A DNA stretch of 64,000 nt from Thermomonas brevis (GTDB lineage Bacteria; Pseudomonadota; Gammaproteobacteria; Xanthomonadales; Xanthomonadaceae), in assembly GCF_014395425.1 (NCBI RefSeq), contig NZ_CP060711.1, positions 1,302,001-1,366,000 on the forward strand. The letters run 5' to 3'. This document shows positions 37,712 to 47,500 of the stretch, in pieces; the first letter of the stretch is position 1, and each line of letters starts with the position of its first letter. The notes below the pieces were generated by a model, which made no database searches, was not told the origin of the DNA, and worked only from the letters and a program-made list of their open reading frames with translations. Position numbers and translations under genes: made by a program.

Positions 37712-38593
37712 ATGCCCGGCTCGCCCAGCGTCACGCCATTCTTCCACCGGGACAGCAACACGTGGAGCTACGTGGTGCGCGACCCCGCCTCGAATACGGC
37801 GGCGGTGATCGACGCGGTGCTGGACTTCGATCCCAAGGCGGCACGCACGTCCACGGCGTCGGCGCAAAGCATCGCCGAACGCGTCGCCGCCGATGGCCTG
37901 GACGTGCGCTGGCTGCTGGAAACCCACGCCCACGCCGACCACCTCAGCGCGGCGCACTGGCTCAAGACGACGCGCTGGCCGGACGCCACGCTCGCCATCG
38001 GCGCGGGCATCCGCAGCGTGCAGAAGACCTTCCGGCCGATCTTCAACCTCGGCGAGCATTTCCCGGTGGACGGCTCGCAGTTCGACCATCTGTTCGAGGA
38101 CGGCGAAGCGTTCCGCATCGGCGCGCTGGACGCGCGGGTGATCGCCGTTCCCGGCCACACCAGCGACAGCAACGCCTACCTGATCGGCGATGCACTGTTC
38201 ACCGGCGACTCGCTGTTCATGCCCGACGGCGGCACCGCGCGCTGCGATTTCCCGGGCGGCGACGCGGCCACGCTCTATCGCTCGATCCGCCGCCTGTTCG
38301 AGCTGCCCGACGCCACCCGCGTGTTCGTCTGCCACGACTACGGCCCGGGCGGACGCAAAGTGGCCTGCGAAACCACCATTGGCGAACAGAAGCGCGCCAA
38401 CATCCACGTGCGCGACGGCGTATCCGAGGCCGAATTCGTGGCGATGCGTGAAGCGCGCGACGCCACGCTGGCGATGCCGGCGCTGATCCTGCCGGCCGTG
38501 CAGGTGAACCTCCGCGCCGGCGCGCTGCCGGAGCCGGAGGACAACGGCGTGCGCTATCTGAAGCTGCCGATCGACCATTTCGGGAAAGAATGA
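37712..38593 (+). CDS. Persulfide dioxygenase (ETHE1/Blh-type MBL-fold)
   Basis: Metallo-beta-lactamase-fold iron enzyme that oxidises glutathione persulfide to sulfite. It has 293 residues from ATG 37712. The metal motif is THAHADH (72-78, with H72, H74, D76 and H77), then VPGHTSDSNAY and TGDSLFM, then a later VCHDYGPG. It is longer than ETHE1 because of the C-terminal extension seen in BigR-operon members (RANIHVRDGVSEAEFVAMREARD), but lacks the DUF442 phosphatase domain, which is encoded separately at 30038. Translationally coupled to the BigR-like gene. Confidence 0.9.
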   Translation: MPGSPSVTPFFHRDSNTWSYVVRDPASNTAAVIDAVLDFDPKAARTSTASAQSIAERVAADGLDVRWLLETHAHADHLSAAHWLKTTRWPDATLAIGAGIRSVQKTFRPIFNLGEHFPVDGSQFDHLFEDGEAFRIGALDARVIAVPGHTSDSNAYLIGDALFTGDSLFMPDGGTARCDFPGGDAATLYRSIRRLFELPDATRVFVCHDYGPGGRKVACETTIGEQKRANIHVRDGVSEAEFVAMREARDATLAMPALILPAVQVNLRAGALPEPEDNGVRYLKLPIDHFGKE

Positions 38594-38608
38594 GCAGGGC
38601 ATCCTTTG

Positions 38609-38695
38609 CTCGTCATTCCCGCGCAGGCGGGAATCCAGCTTTCCCAGAATCACAAAATTCAAGAGCTGGATTCCCGCCTGCGCGGGAATGACGAG
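38609..38695. repeat. Inverted pair of REP-like repeats
   Basis: Two 32-base copies in opposite orientation (38609-38640 and 38664-38695), perfectly complementary, with a 23-base spacer. The core CCCGCCTGCGCGGGAATGAC is the same element as at 2342 and 53382. It lies between the convergent persulfide dioxygenase and recG genes and can fold into a long hairpin, so it may also block transcription in both directions. Confidence 0.9.
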
Positions 38696-38703
38696 TGCGC
38701 GCC

Positions 38704-40797
<2,094 letters not shown>

Positions 40798-40849
40798 CCC
40801 GCAAGGATGCCGGCGCGCGCGCGATTGCGCCAGTCCGCGACGGCGCGGA

Positions 40850-43288
40850 TCAGTAGCGGTACTGCACTTCCAGCCCGACCTGGCGGGGCTCGCTGACGTT
40901 GGCGCCGACCGTGCCGAACACCGTGGTGCCGTACTGGTTCAGGCCGGTCACGTAGCGGTTGTCGAACACGTTGTTGGCGTAGGCCGCGACGCTCCAGGCG
41001 TCCTGCGGCGAGCGCCACTGCAGGAACAGGTCGGTGCGGTTGCTGGCGCCGCCGATGCGGAACGCCGCGTAGCGCCCGCAGTTGCCCTGGGTGGAGGACG
41101 CGTCGTTGCAGCGCGAGGCGCCGCGGTGGCCGTGCCGCGCCGATAGGGTCAGGCTGCCGGCGTCGTTAAGCTCGAAGCGGTAGCTGCCGCCCAGCGCATA
41201 GGAGAACTGCGGCTCGCCGGTCGGCTTGCCGGACAGGTCGATGCCCTCGGGGGTGACGTAGCGGTCGTAGGTGGAGTCGATCCAGCCCAGGTTGAAGTCG
41301 AACTGCAGCGCCGAGGTCGGGAACCAGCGCGCGCTCAGCTCCGCGCCGGTGGCGGTGAGGTCGCTGACGTTGGTGACGTAGCGCGGCACCGCCGAGCTGG
41401 TGTCCAGCCAGATCGCCTGGCGGTTGTCGTACTTGTAGCGGTAGGCCGAGGCTTCGAACTGGAAGCGACCGCCGGCCAGCGAGCGCTTGATGCCGGTCTC
41501 GAAGTTCCAGACATCCTCGTTCTCGAAGTGCGCGCCCGGCGAGAACGCGTTGTAGCCGCCGGCCTTGTAGCCCTTCGCCAGCGAGGCGAACAGCATGGTG
41601 TCGTCGGTCAGGTGGTAGTCGACGACGAAGCGCGGGCTGAAGTCGCTCCAGCTGTTGGAGGCGCGGTTGAGCACGCCCTTGTTGGCCATCGAGATCGGAT
41701 CCTGGAAGGCCAGGTCCATCGCCGCCAGCATCTCGGCGCTGAGCGGCATGCCCGCGTCCTGGCCGACCGCCGCCAGGATGCCGGCGTCGTCCAGCACCTG
41801 CAGCGCAGCGTTGAGCGCGTCGGCGCTGTGGTAGCCGTTGTACCAGGTGAACTTCTTCTGGTCGCGGGTGTAGCGCAGGCCGAAGGTCAGGTTGAGCTTG
41901 TCGGTGGCGTGCCAGATCACGTCGCCGAACGCGGCGTAGGCGGTGGAATGCAGGGTGTTGTCGTAGGACTCGGTCCACGGGTTGCCGAGCAGCTGCACCG
42001 GCACCTCGTACATGTCCGCCACCATCTGCAGCACGCTGAAGATCGGCACGCCCAGCGCGTACATCGCCGCGGTGTCGACGCTGCTGCTGTTGAGGTCGAC
42101 GATGCTGGACTGCTTCGCGTTCTCCTTGAACCAGCTGGCGCCGGCCACCCAGTCGATGCGGTCGGTGTTGCCGCTGAACTTGAATTCCTGGTACCAGGTG
42201 GTGTTGTCCTCGACGTTGTTGGTGTCGATGTAGAGGTACTGCCGGTTGGTGGCGTCCTCCTCGGCGCGGTTCATCGTCTCGTAGTGGCGCCAGGCGGTGG
42301 TGGAGGTCAGCCGACCCCATTCGAAGTCGTGCTCGATCTGCAGCGTGCTGCCGTCGAAGTCGCGCGTCTCGTCGTTGCCGGCCACGTCGGTGTAGGCCGG
42401 CATGTCGAAGGGATTGCGGTAGTGCGCCGGATCGGCCGGGAACTCGGGCAGGCCGGTGTCCGGATCGAGGTCGACGATGCCGATCGACGGGTGCGAGCGC
42501 TGGTCGAGCTTCTCGTGGTCCCAGCTCAGCAGCAGCCGGGTGTTGTCGCCGATGTTCCAGCCGAATGCCAGCCGCAGCGCGTCGTTGCGGCCGTCGTCCA
42601 GGCGCTTGCCGGTGGCGGCGTCGCGCAGCCAGCCGCCGGTTTCGTCGTGCAGCGCGTTGATGCGCAGCGCCATGGTGTCGTTGAGCGGCGCGTTGAAGGT
42701 GCCGTCGATGTGGCGGGCGTCGTGGTTACCGGCGCGCACGCGGATGCGGCCCTCGTTTTCCTGCGACGGGCGGCGGGTGATGATGGAGATCGCGCCGGCG
42801 GCGGTGTTGCGGCCGAACAGCGTGCCCTGCGGGCCCTTCAGCACTTCGATGCGCTCGACGTCGAGGAACGGCAGCACGGTGCCACCGCCGCGCCCGGCGT
42901 ACACGCCGTCCACGTAGACGCCCACGGTGGGATCGGTGCCGATGCCGATGTCGTCGGTGCTCAGGCCGCGCAGCTTGAAGCGGGTCTGGGTGGCCTGGCC
43001 GTCGCTGACTTCGAGGCCGGGGACGAAGCTGTCGAGGTCGCCGATGGTGGACGCGGCGGTGGTTTCGATGGCGCTGGCGTCGAGCACCTGCAGCGCGATC
43101 GGCACGTCCTGCAGTTCCTGCTCGCGGCTCTGCGCGGTGACCACGATCCGGTCGAGGGTGGTGGCGTCCTTCCTGTCCTGCGGCGCGTCCTGCGGTTTGT
43201 CCTGCGCCTGCGCGGACAGCGCCGCGGACGCCAGCAGCGAAGCCAGCAAGGCGCGGCGGATGCTTCCGGCCAGTTTGTCGTACGTCAT
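40850..43288 (-). CDS. TonB-dependent receptor
   Basis: Outer-membrane receptor of 812 residues. A signal peptide (about 1-28, SLLASAALSAQAQ) is followed by a plug domain (VVTAQSREQELQDVPIALQV, then VERIEVLKGPQGTLFGRNTA) and a 22-strand barrel ending in VGLEVQYRY. Its plug is of the kind annotated for siderophores or organic substrates such as sugars and steroid-like compounds. It forms a module with the diheme cytochrome and beta-helix genes upstream on the same strand and the divergent AraC regulator, which implies uptake of an inducing organic compound. The substrate is unknown. Confidence 0.92.
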   Translation of the reverse strand: MTYDKLAGSIRRALLASLLASAALSAQAQDKPQDAPQDRKDATTLDRIVVTAQSREQELQDVPIALQVLDASAIETTAASTIGDLDSFVPGLEVSDGQATQTRFKLRGLSTDDIGIGTDPTVGVYVDGVYAGRGGGTVLPFLDVERIEVLKGPQGTLFGRNTAAGAISIITRRPSQENEGRIRVRAGNHDARHIDGTFNAPLNDTMALRINALHDETGGWLRDAATGKRLDDGRNDALRLAFGWNIGDNTRLLLSWDHEKLDQRSHPSIGIVDLDPDTGLPEFPADPAHYRNPFDMPAYTDVAGNDETRDFDGSTLQIEHDFEWGRLTSTTAWRHYETMNRAEEDATNRQYLYIDTNNVEDNTTWYQEFKFSGNTDRIDWVAGASWFKENAKQSSIVDLNSSSVDTAAMYALGVPIFSVLQMVADMYEVPVQLLGNPWTESYDNTLHSTAYAAFGDVIWHATDKLNLTFGLRYTRDQKKFTWYNGYHSADALNAALQVLDDAGILAAVGQDAGMPLSAEMLAAMDLAFQDPISMANKGVLNRASNSWSDFSPRFVVDYHLTDDTMLFASLAKGYKAGGYNAFSPGAHFENEDVWNFETGIKRSLAGGRFQFEASAYRYKYDNRQAIWLDTSSAVPRYVTNVSDLTATGAELSARWFPTSALQFDFNLGWIDSTYDRYVTPEGIDLSGKPTGEPQFSYALGGSYRFELNDAGSLTLSARHGHRGASRCNDASSTQGNCGRYAAFRIGGASNRTDLFLQWRSPQDAWSVAAYANNVFDNRYVTGLNQYGTTVFGTVGANVSEPRQVGLEVQYRY

Positions 43289-43364
43289 CGCAAGTCCCCT
43301 CTGGTTGGATTCGCGTGCAGTGCCGCGAACGGTTGTCGTTATCGGTTCCGTCGTTGCGGAGCGG

Positions 43365-44501
43365 TCAGCTCCCGCAGTCCTGCGCCGGCATCGCCGCGAT
43401 CCAGTCGCGGATCAGCGCGACGCCTTCCGCGTGGACGACGCTGCGCCCCAGCTCCGGCATCATCACTCCCGGATCGACGCTTTCCATCCGGTACGGCAGG
43501 ATCGAATCGTCCGGCTTGCCGGGCGCGATGTCCCAGGGCCGGTTGCCGGTGCCCTGGCCGGCGGCGATCGGCAGCTTGCAGCGGCCCAGTCGCAGCAGGT
43601 CGCGGGTGGTGGCGTCCAGCCACATGCCGGAGGTGCGCGCCGCGCCCTTCCGGCTGTGGCAATGGCCGCAGTTGATGTCGAGGTACGAGCGCGCGCGCGC
43701 ATCCAGCGGCGCGGCCGGATCGTCCCACGACGGATTCTTCGGCAGCTCGCCCGCCGGCACGTCGGTGAGGTAGCCGATCTTCTGCCAGTGCGCGAGCTGG
43801 TTCTCGCTGCCGGCGCCGGGATAGGCGAAGTCGCGGTTGAGATGGCGCGCCTTCGGCCCGATCGGGAAGATCGCCTTGGACTTCAGGTCGGTGCCGTGGC
43901 AGCCGGCGCACTGGTTCTCGTCCGGCACGGTGTAGTCCACCTGTGCCTTGCTGCCGTCGGCGGCAAGCAGGGTCAGCGACAACAGCTCGCCGCTGCGCAT
44001 CAGCCGCGCCTCGGTCTGCTCCGCGTTCCACACGTAGGGCAGCGCGATCCAGCCGGCCTCGCGCCGCACCAGCAGCCGCGTCTCCACCAGCCGCACCTTG
44101 TCCAGCGCCAGGCCGCCGTCCGGCTCCGGGCCGGTGTCGGCGCTGCGCAGCACCACGTCGCCGCCGCGTCCGCCGTCGGGCACGGGGTAGTAGAAGGTCT
44201 TGCTGATGATGGTGCCGACCGGGAAGTCCAGCGCGTCCACCGGCTGGTAGCGCGCCGCCTTGCCTTCCGGCATCCACACCGTGCGCAGCTTGTGCGCGTA
44301 GTCGGTGAACAGCGGCGAGTCCAGCGTGTACGGCTCGACCCGCGCGTTGAGGCGCAGGCGGCCGTCGGCCACGTAGACCACGTTCCAGTCGGACAGCCGC
44401 TCCGGCATGCCCTCGGCGAAGAACGCCACCGGCGCCGGCGCGCGCGTGCAGGCGGCCAGCAGCGCCAGCCCCAGCGCGGCGAGGAAGCGACGCATCGGCA
44501 T
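43365..44501 (-). CDS. SO2930-family diheme c-type cytochrome lipoprotein
   Basis: Secreted diheme protein of 378 residues from ATG 44501, which overlaps the beta-helix stop (TGATG). The signal peptide ends with a lipobox-like LLAAC (Cys18). Two heme-binding CxxCH motifs are visible: CAGCH at 198-202 and CGHCH at 278-282. Between them are the family's RPY/KIGYLTDVPAGELP stretches, and the end has MPELGRSVVHAEGVALIRDWI. The SO2930-type family is recurrently found next to a parallel beta-helix protein, as here. Electron donor and acceptor are not known. Confidence 0.88.
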   Translation of the reverse strand: MPMRRFLAALGLALLAACTRAPAPVAFFAEGMPERLSDWNVVYVADGRLRLNARVEPYTLDSPLFTDYAHKLRTVWMPEGKAARYQPVDALDFPVGTIISKTFYYPVPDGGRGGDVVLRSADTGPEPDGGLALDKVRLVETRLLVRREAGWIALPYVWNAEQTEARLMRSGELLSLTLLAADGSKAQVDYTVPDENQCAGCHGTDLKSKAIFPIGPKARHLNRDFAYPGAGSENQLAHWQKIGYLTDVPAGELPKNPSWDDPAAPLDARARSYLDINCGHCHSRKGAARTSGMWLDATTRDLLRLGRCKLPIAAGQGTGNRPWDIAPGKPDDSILPYRMESVDPGVMMPELGRSVVHAEGVALIRDWIAAMPAQDCGS

Positions 44502-45724
44502 CAACCGCGCTTCAGGTCGACCGCCGGCAGCGACGGCAGCGCGCAGTCGAAGGGCTTGGCGTCCTTGCTCGGGTTCTTGTAGCCGCCGGGACCGTCGGCG
44601 TTGAGCACGCCGGACACGCCGCGCAGGCAGAGTTGCGGGCCTTCCTTGCGCTGCGGGTTGACGTAGCCGTCGAACAGCACGTCCGGGAAATGGCCGCCCA
44701 GGCCGTACATCGCCACCTTCAGCGCCTTGAAGTCCATCCGGTCGGGCGAGTCGCCGCCGCCGGACAGGCGGTTGTCGTGCACGTAAATGCGCTCCGGGTA
44801 CGGATCGAACTCGCCCGAGGCCTTGTCGTCCTTGTAGCCGGTGGAATACACGCTGGAGACGATGATGTTGGCGGTCTGGTTGTCGGCGATGTCGTTGTCG
44901 AAGATCTCGATGTTGTCGTTCGAGTTGATCACCACGCCGCTGCCGGCCGGCACGCTGGCCACCGGCGTGCCCTTGGCGCCGAAGTTGTCGAGGTTGTTCT
45001 GGAACACCTTGTTCCGGAACACGCGGATCGCGTCGCCCTGCTGGGTCAGCGCCGGCATGTTGAACACCAGGATGCCGCCGGTGTTGCCGGTGGCCACGTT
45101 GTCGTAGACGTCGGCGTTGATCGTGTTCTCGATCTCGATGCCGGCCACGTTGCGCTCGGCGCGGCTGCCGCGGACGATCACGTCGCGCGACTGGCCGACG
45201 TAGATGCCGGAATCCGACGCGCCGATCGCCACCGAGTTCTCGATCAGCACGTTCTTGCACAACACCGGGTACAGCCCGTAGCCGCCGTTGCTGGTCTTCG
45301 GCCCGCCGGTCCACTCCACCCGCACGCCGCGCACGGTGACGTTCTCGGCCTGGCTGATCTTGAAGCCGTCGCCCTTGCTGTCCTCGATCGCCAGGTTTTC
45401 CAGGGTGAAGCCGTTGGCGTTCACCAGCAGGCCCTCGGCGCCGGCCTTCTGGCCCTTGAAGCTGAGGATCGACTTGTCCATGCCCTGCCCGCGCAGGGTC
45501 ACGCCGTCCACGCGCAGGCTGAGGCTGCGGTCGAAGTGGAAGGTGCCGGCCGGCACGTCGATGACGTCGCCCGGCTTGGCGTCCAGCAGCTTGTTGCGCA
45601 GTTCGGCGGCGAAGCCGGCCTCGGCTTCGGCCTTGCCGGCCGGCGCGGCGTCTCCGCCCTGCTTGCCGCAGCCCGACAGCGACAACGCGAATCCGATGGC
45701 CAATGCGACGCAGGTACGCTTCAT
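44501..45724 (-). CDS. Parallel beta-helix repeat lipoprotein (SO2930-partner type)
   Basis: Lipoprotein of 407 residues from ATG 45724, with GGAGGAG upstream; lipobox SLSGC (Cys21). The body is a right-handed beta-helix with many NVTVRGV-, NVLIENS- and DVIVRGS-type turns, as in pectate-lyase-like folds (about residues 70-300). SGIYVGQSRD and GIEIENTINADVYDN are representative coils. No classical polysaccharide-lyase catalytic Lys/Asp set can be claimed. It is the first gene of the module with the diheme cytochrome and TonB receptor. Confidence 0.88.
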   Translation of the reverse strand: MKRTCVALAIGFALSLSGCGKQGGDAAPAGKAEAEAGFAAELRNKLLDAKPGDVIDVPAGTFHFDRSLSLRVDGVTLRGQGMDKSILSFKGQKAGAEGLLVNANGFTLENLAIEDSKGDGFKISQAENVTVRGVRVEWTGGPKTSNGGYGLYPVLCKNVLIENSVAIGASDSGIYVGQSRDVIVRGSRAERNVAGIEIENTINADVYDNVATGNTGGILVFNMPALTQQGDAIRVFRNKVFQNNLDNFGAKGTPVASVPAGSGVVINSNDNIEIFDNDIADNQTANIIVSSVYSTGYKDDKASGEFDPYPERIYVHDNRLSGGGDSPDRMDFKALKVAMYGLGGHFPDVLFDGYVNPQRKEGPQLCLRGVSGVLNADGPGGYKNPSKDAKPFDCALPSLPAVDLKRG

Positions 45725-45787
45725 GTCTTGTTCTCCTCCCCGGATGCCGAAGTGTGGGCACGCGGGCCCGCGCATGCCTAGGGGACA

Positions 45788-45809
45788 TTCGCCCTAGAAT
45801 GGGGGCGAA
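45788..45809. promoter_or_regulatory. Dyad around the araC-type promoter -10
   Basis: An inverted repeat TTCGCCC (45788-45794) / GGGCGAA (45803-45809) flanks TAGAAT (45795-45800), a good -10 for the AraC gene whose ATG is at 45827. It sits in the 102-base divergent region with the beta-helix gene, so it is a candidate operator for autoregulation or divergent control. No -35 consensus is seen. Confidence 0.4.
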
Positions 45810-45826
45810 ACGGACAGAACGCGCCC

Positions 45827-46963
45827 ATGCCCCATCGTCATTCCGGCCTCGACGCCCGGCTACCGGGCAGCAATCACTTCCACGGCAACATCATCGCCGC
45901 GCTGCTCGCCCGCGCGGTCGAGCTGGACGTGTGCAGCGCGCCGTGGTTCGACGGCCTGCGGATCGGCCCGGCCGACTTCGACGCGCCGGACCCGCCCTGC
46001 CTGTCCTATCGCGAGGTCTGCGGCATCCTGCGCCGCGCGCTGGCCTCGCTGCCCGGCGAGGGCCACGGGCTGGAGCTGGGCGGCCGGCAGTCGCTGTCGA
46101 ACTTCGGCGTGCTGGGCCTGGCGATGCTGGCCGCGCCCACCTTCCGCGAGGCGCTGCACACCGGCATCCGCTACGCGCCGATCTCCGGGGCGATGCTCGA
46201 CCTGGCCCTGGCCGACGACCCGGCCGGCATCGCGGTGACGATGCGGATGTACCGGCCCGACCCGCAGCTGGAGGTGTATCTCTGCGAGGAGCTGGTCTCC
46301 AGTTGCCTGAACCTGTGCCGCTCGGTGCTCGGCGAAGCGTTCCGCCCCGAACGAGTCGAACTGGCCTATCCGCCCCCGCCCTACGCGGAGCGCTACGCCC
46401 CGCTGCTGCGCGCCGAGGTCCGCTTCGGCTGCGCCGACAGCCGCATCGTGGTCGCCCGCCGCTGGCTGGACCTGCCGATGCCGGCCGCCAATCCCAACAC
46501 CGCGCGCCAGCTGGCCGAACTGTGCCGCGCGCAGATGCCGCCCGGCCAGCCGGCCGGCGGCATCTGCGCGATGGTCGAACAGCGGCTGGCGCTGCAACCG
46601 GCCAAGGCGCCGCGGCTGGCCGAACTGGCCGCCGAACTGCACATGACCGAGCGCACCCTGCGCCGGCAGTTGCAGGCGGAAGGCGCCAGCTACCGCGCGC
46701 TGCTGGACCGCGTGCGCGAACGCGCCGCGCGCCGGCTGCTGCGCGAGCGCGCGCTGCCGCTCGCCCAGGTGGCGGCGGCGGTGGGCTTTTCCGACCCGCG
46801 CGACTTCCGCCGCGCGTTCAAGCGCTGGACCGGCCGCCTGCCGGGCGCGCTGCGCCGCGGCGAGGCGACCGACGACGATCAGCCCAGCACCATCACCGCA
46901 TCGACCTCGAACGCCGCGCCCTTGGGCAGCGCCGACACCTCGATGGTGGAACGCGCCGGATAG
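45827..46963 (+). CDS. AraC family transcriptional regulator
   Basis: Regulator of 378 residues. The N-terminal half is the arabinose-binding-like domain of AraC regulators related to OruR/ArgR types (LLARAVELD, then FGVLGLAMLAAPTFREAL, then a PYAERYAPLLRAEVRFG block). The C-terminal pair of HTH motifs lies at about residues 265-350 (LAAELHMTERTLRRQLQAEG and VAAAVGFSDPRDFRRAFKRWTG). The domain should end near RLPGALRRG; the last 35 residues are the antisense of the ridA 3' end and look like read-through. Divergent from the beta-helix/diheme/TonB genes, which it probably activates in response to their substrate. Confidence 0.9.
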   Translation: MPHRHSGLDARLPGSNHFHGNIIAALLARAVELDVCSAPWFDGLRIGPADFDAPDPPCLSYREVCGILRRALASLPGEGHGLELGGRQSLSNFGVLGLAMLAAPTFREALHTGIRYAPISGAMLDLALADDPAGIAVTMRMYRPDPQLEVYLCEELVSSCLNLCRSVLGEAFRPERVELAYPPPPYAERYAPLLRAEVRFGCADSRIVVARRWLDLPMPAANPNTARQLAELCRAQMPPGQPAGGICAMVEQRLALQPAKAPRLAELAAELHMTERTLRRQLQAEGASYRALLDRVRERAARRLLRERALPLAQVAAAVGFSDPRDFRRAFKRWTGRLPGALRRGEATDDDQPSTITASTSNAAPLGSADTSMVERAG

Positions 46964-47265
46964 GGCTGCGCGAAGTACTCGCCCATCACCGCGTTGACCG
47001 CGCCGAACTGCGACAGGTCGGTGAGGTAGAGGCCCACGCGGACGATGTCGTCCATCGTGCCGCCGGCAGCGAAGCACACCGCCTTCAGGTTCTCGAACGC
47101 GCGGCGCGCCTGCGCGGCGACGTCGCCCGCGCCGACCAGGTCGCCGGTGGCGGGATCGAGCGGGATCTGGCCGCTGAAGAACACCGTATTGCCGGCGCGG
47201 GTAGCCTGCGAGTACGGGCCGATGGCGGCGGGAGCGGAATCGGTATGGATGGCGGTGCGGGGCAT
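46879..47265 (-). CDS. ridA: RidA family protein (enamine/imine deaminase)
   Basis: Small trimeric protein of 128 residues that hydrolyses reactive 2-aminoacrylate-type enamines/imines. Start ATG 47265, with GAGG upstream. Motifs: AIGPYSQATRAGNTVFFSGQ at the N-terminus, a central GG-T-MDDIVRVGLYLTD and the C-terminal RSTIEVSALPKGAAFEVDAV with the catalytic Arg. Its 3' end overlaps the convergent AraC gene by 85 bases, an unusual arrangement. It follows spoT on the same strand across a repeat. Confidence 0.94.
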   Translation of the reverse strand: MPRTAIHTDSAPAAIGPYSQATRAGNTVFFSGQIPLDPATGDLVGAGDVAAQARRAFENLKAVCFAAGGTMDDIVRVGLYLTDLSQFGAVNAVMGEYFAQPYPARSTIEVSALPKGAAFEVDAVMVLG

Positions 47266-47383
47266 GGGGGATTTCCTCGGGGAATTGGCAACCATCCCAT
47301 TGTAGGCCGTGGCATTGCTCCGTCGCCGCAGGCCCGCCGTTACCGAACACGTGGCGCAGCGGTCTTCCCCCGGAAACCATTCT

Positions 47384-47456
47384 TTGACGCGGATCAACGC
47401 GGATGAGCGCGGATTCTTTTGCTTTATCGGCATTTGATCCGCGTCGATCCGCGTCC
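47384..47456. repeat. Intergenic GATCCGCG hairpin repeat (copy A)
   Basis: Seventy-three bases between spoT and ridA, made of the word GCGGATNN repeated in one arm and ATCCGCG repeated in the other. The outer dyad is GACGCGGATC with GATCCGCGTC. A related copy lies at 52558-52641 between rph and rdgB. Both sit between co-directional genes. No protein reading is convincing. Confidence 0.75.
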
Positions 47457-47500
47457 GAATTGCTTCGCGCCGGATGTCCCATGCGGACAGGTCGTTCCGC

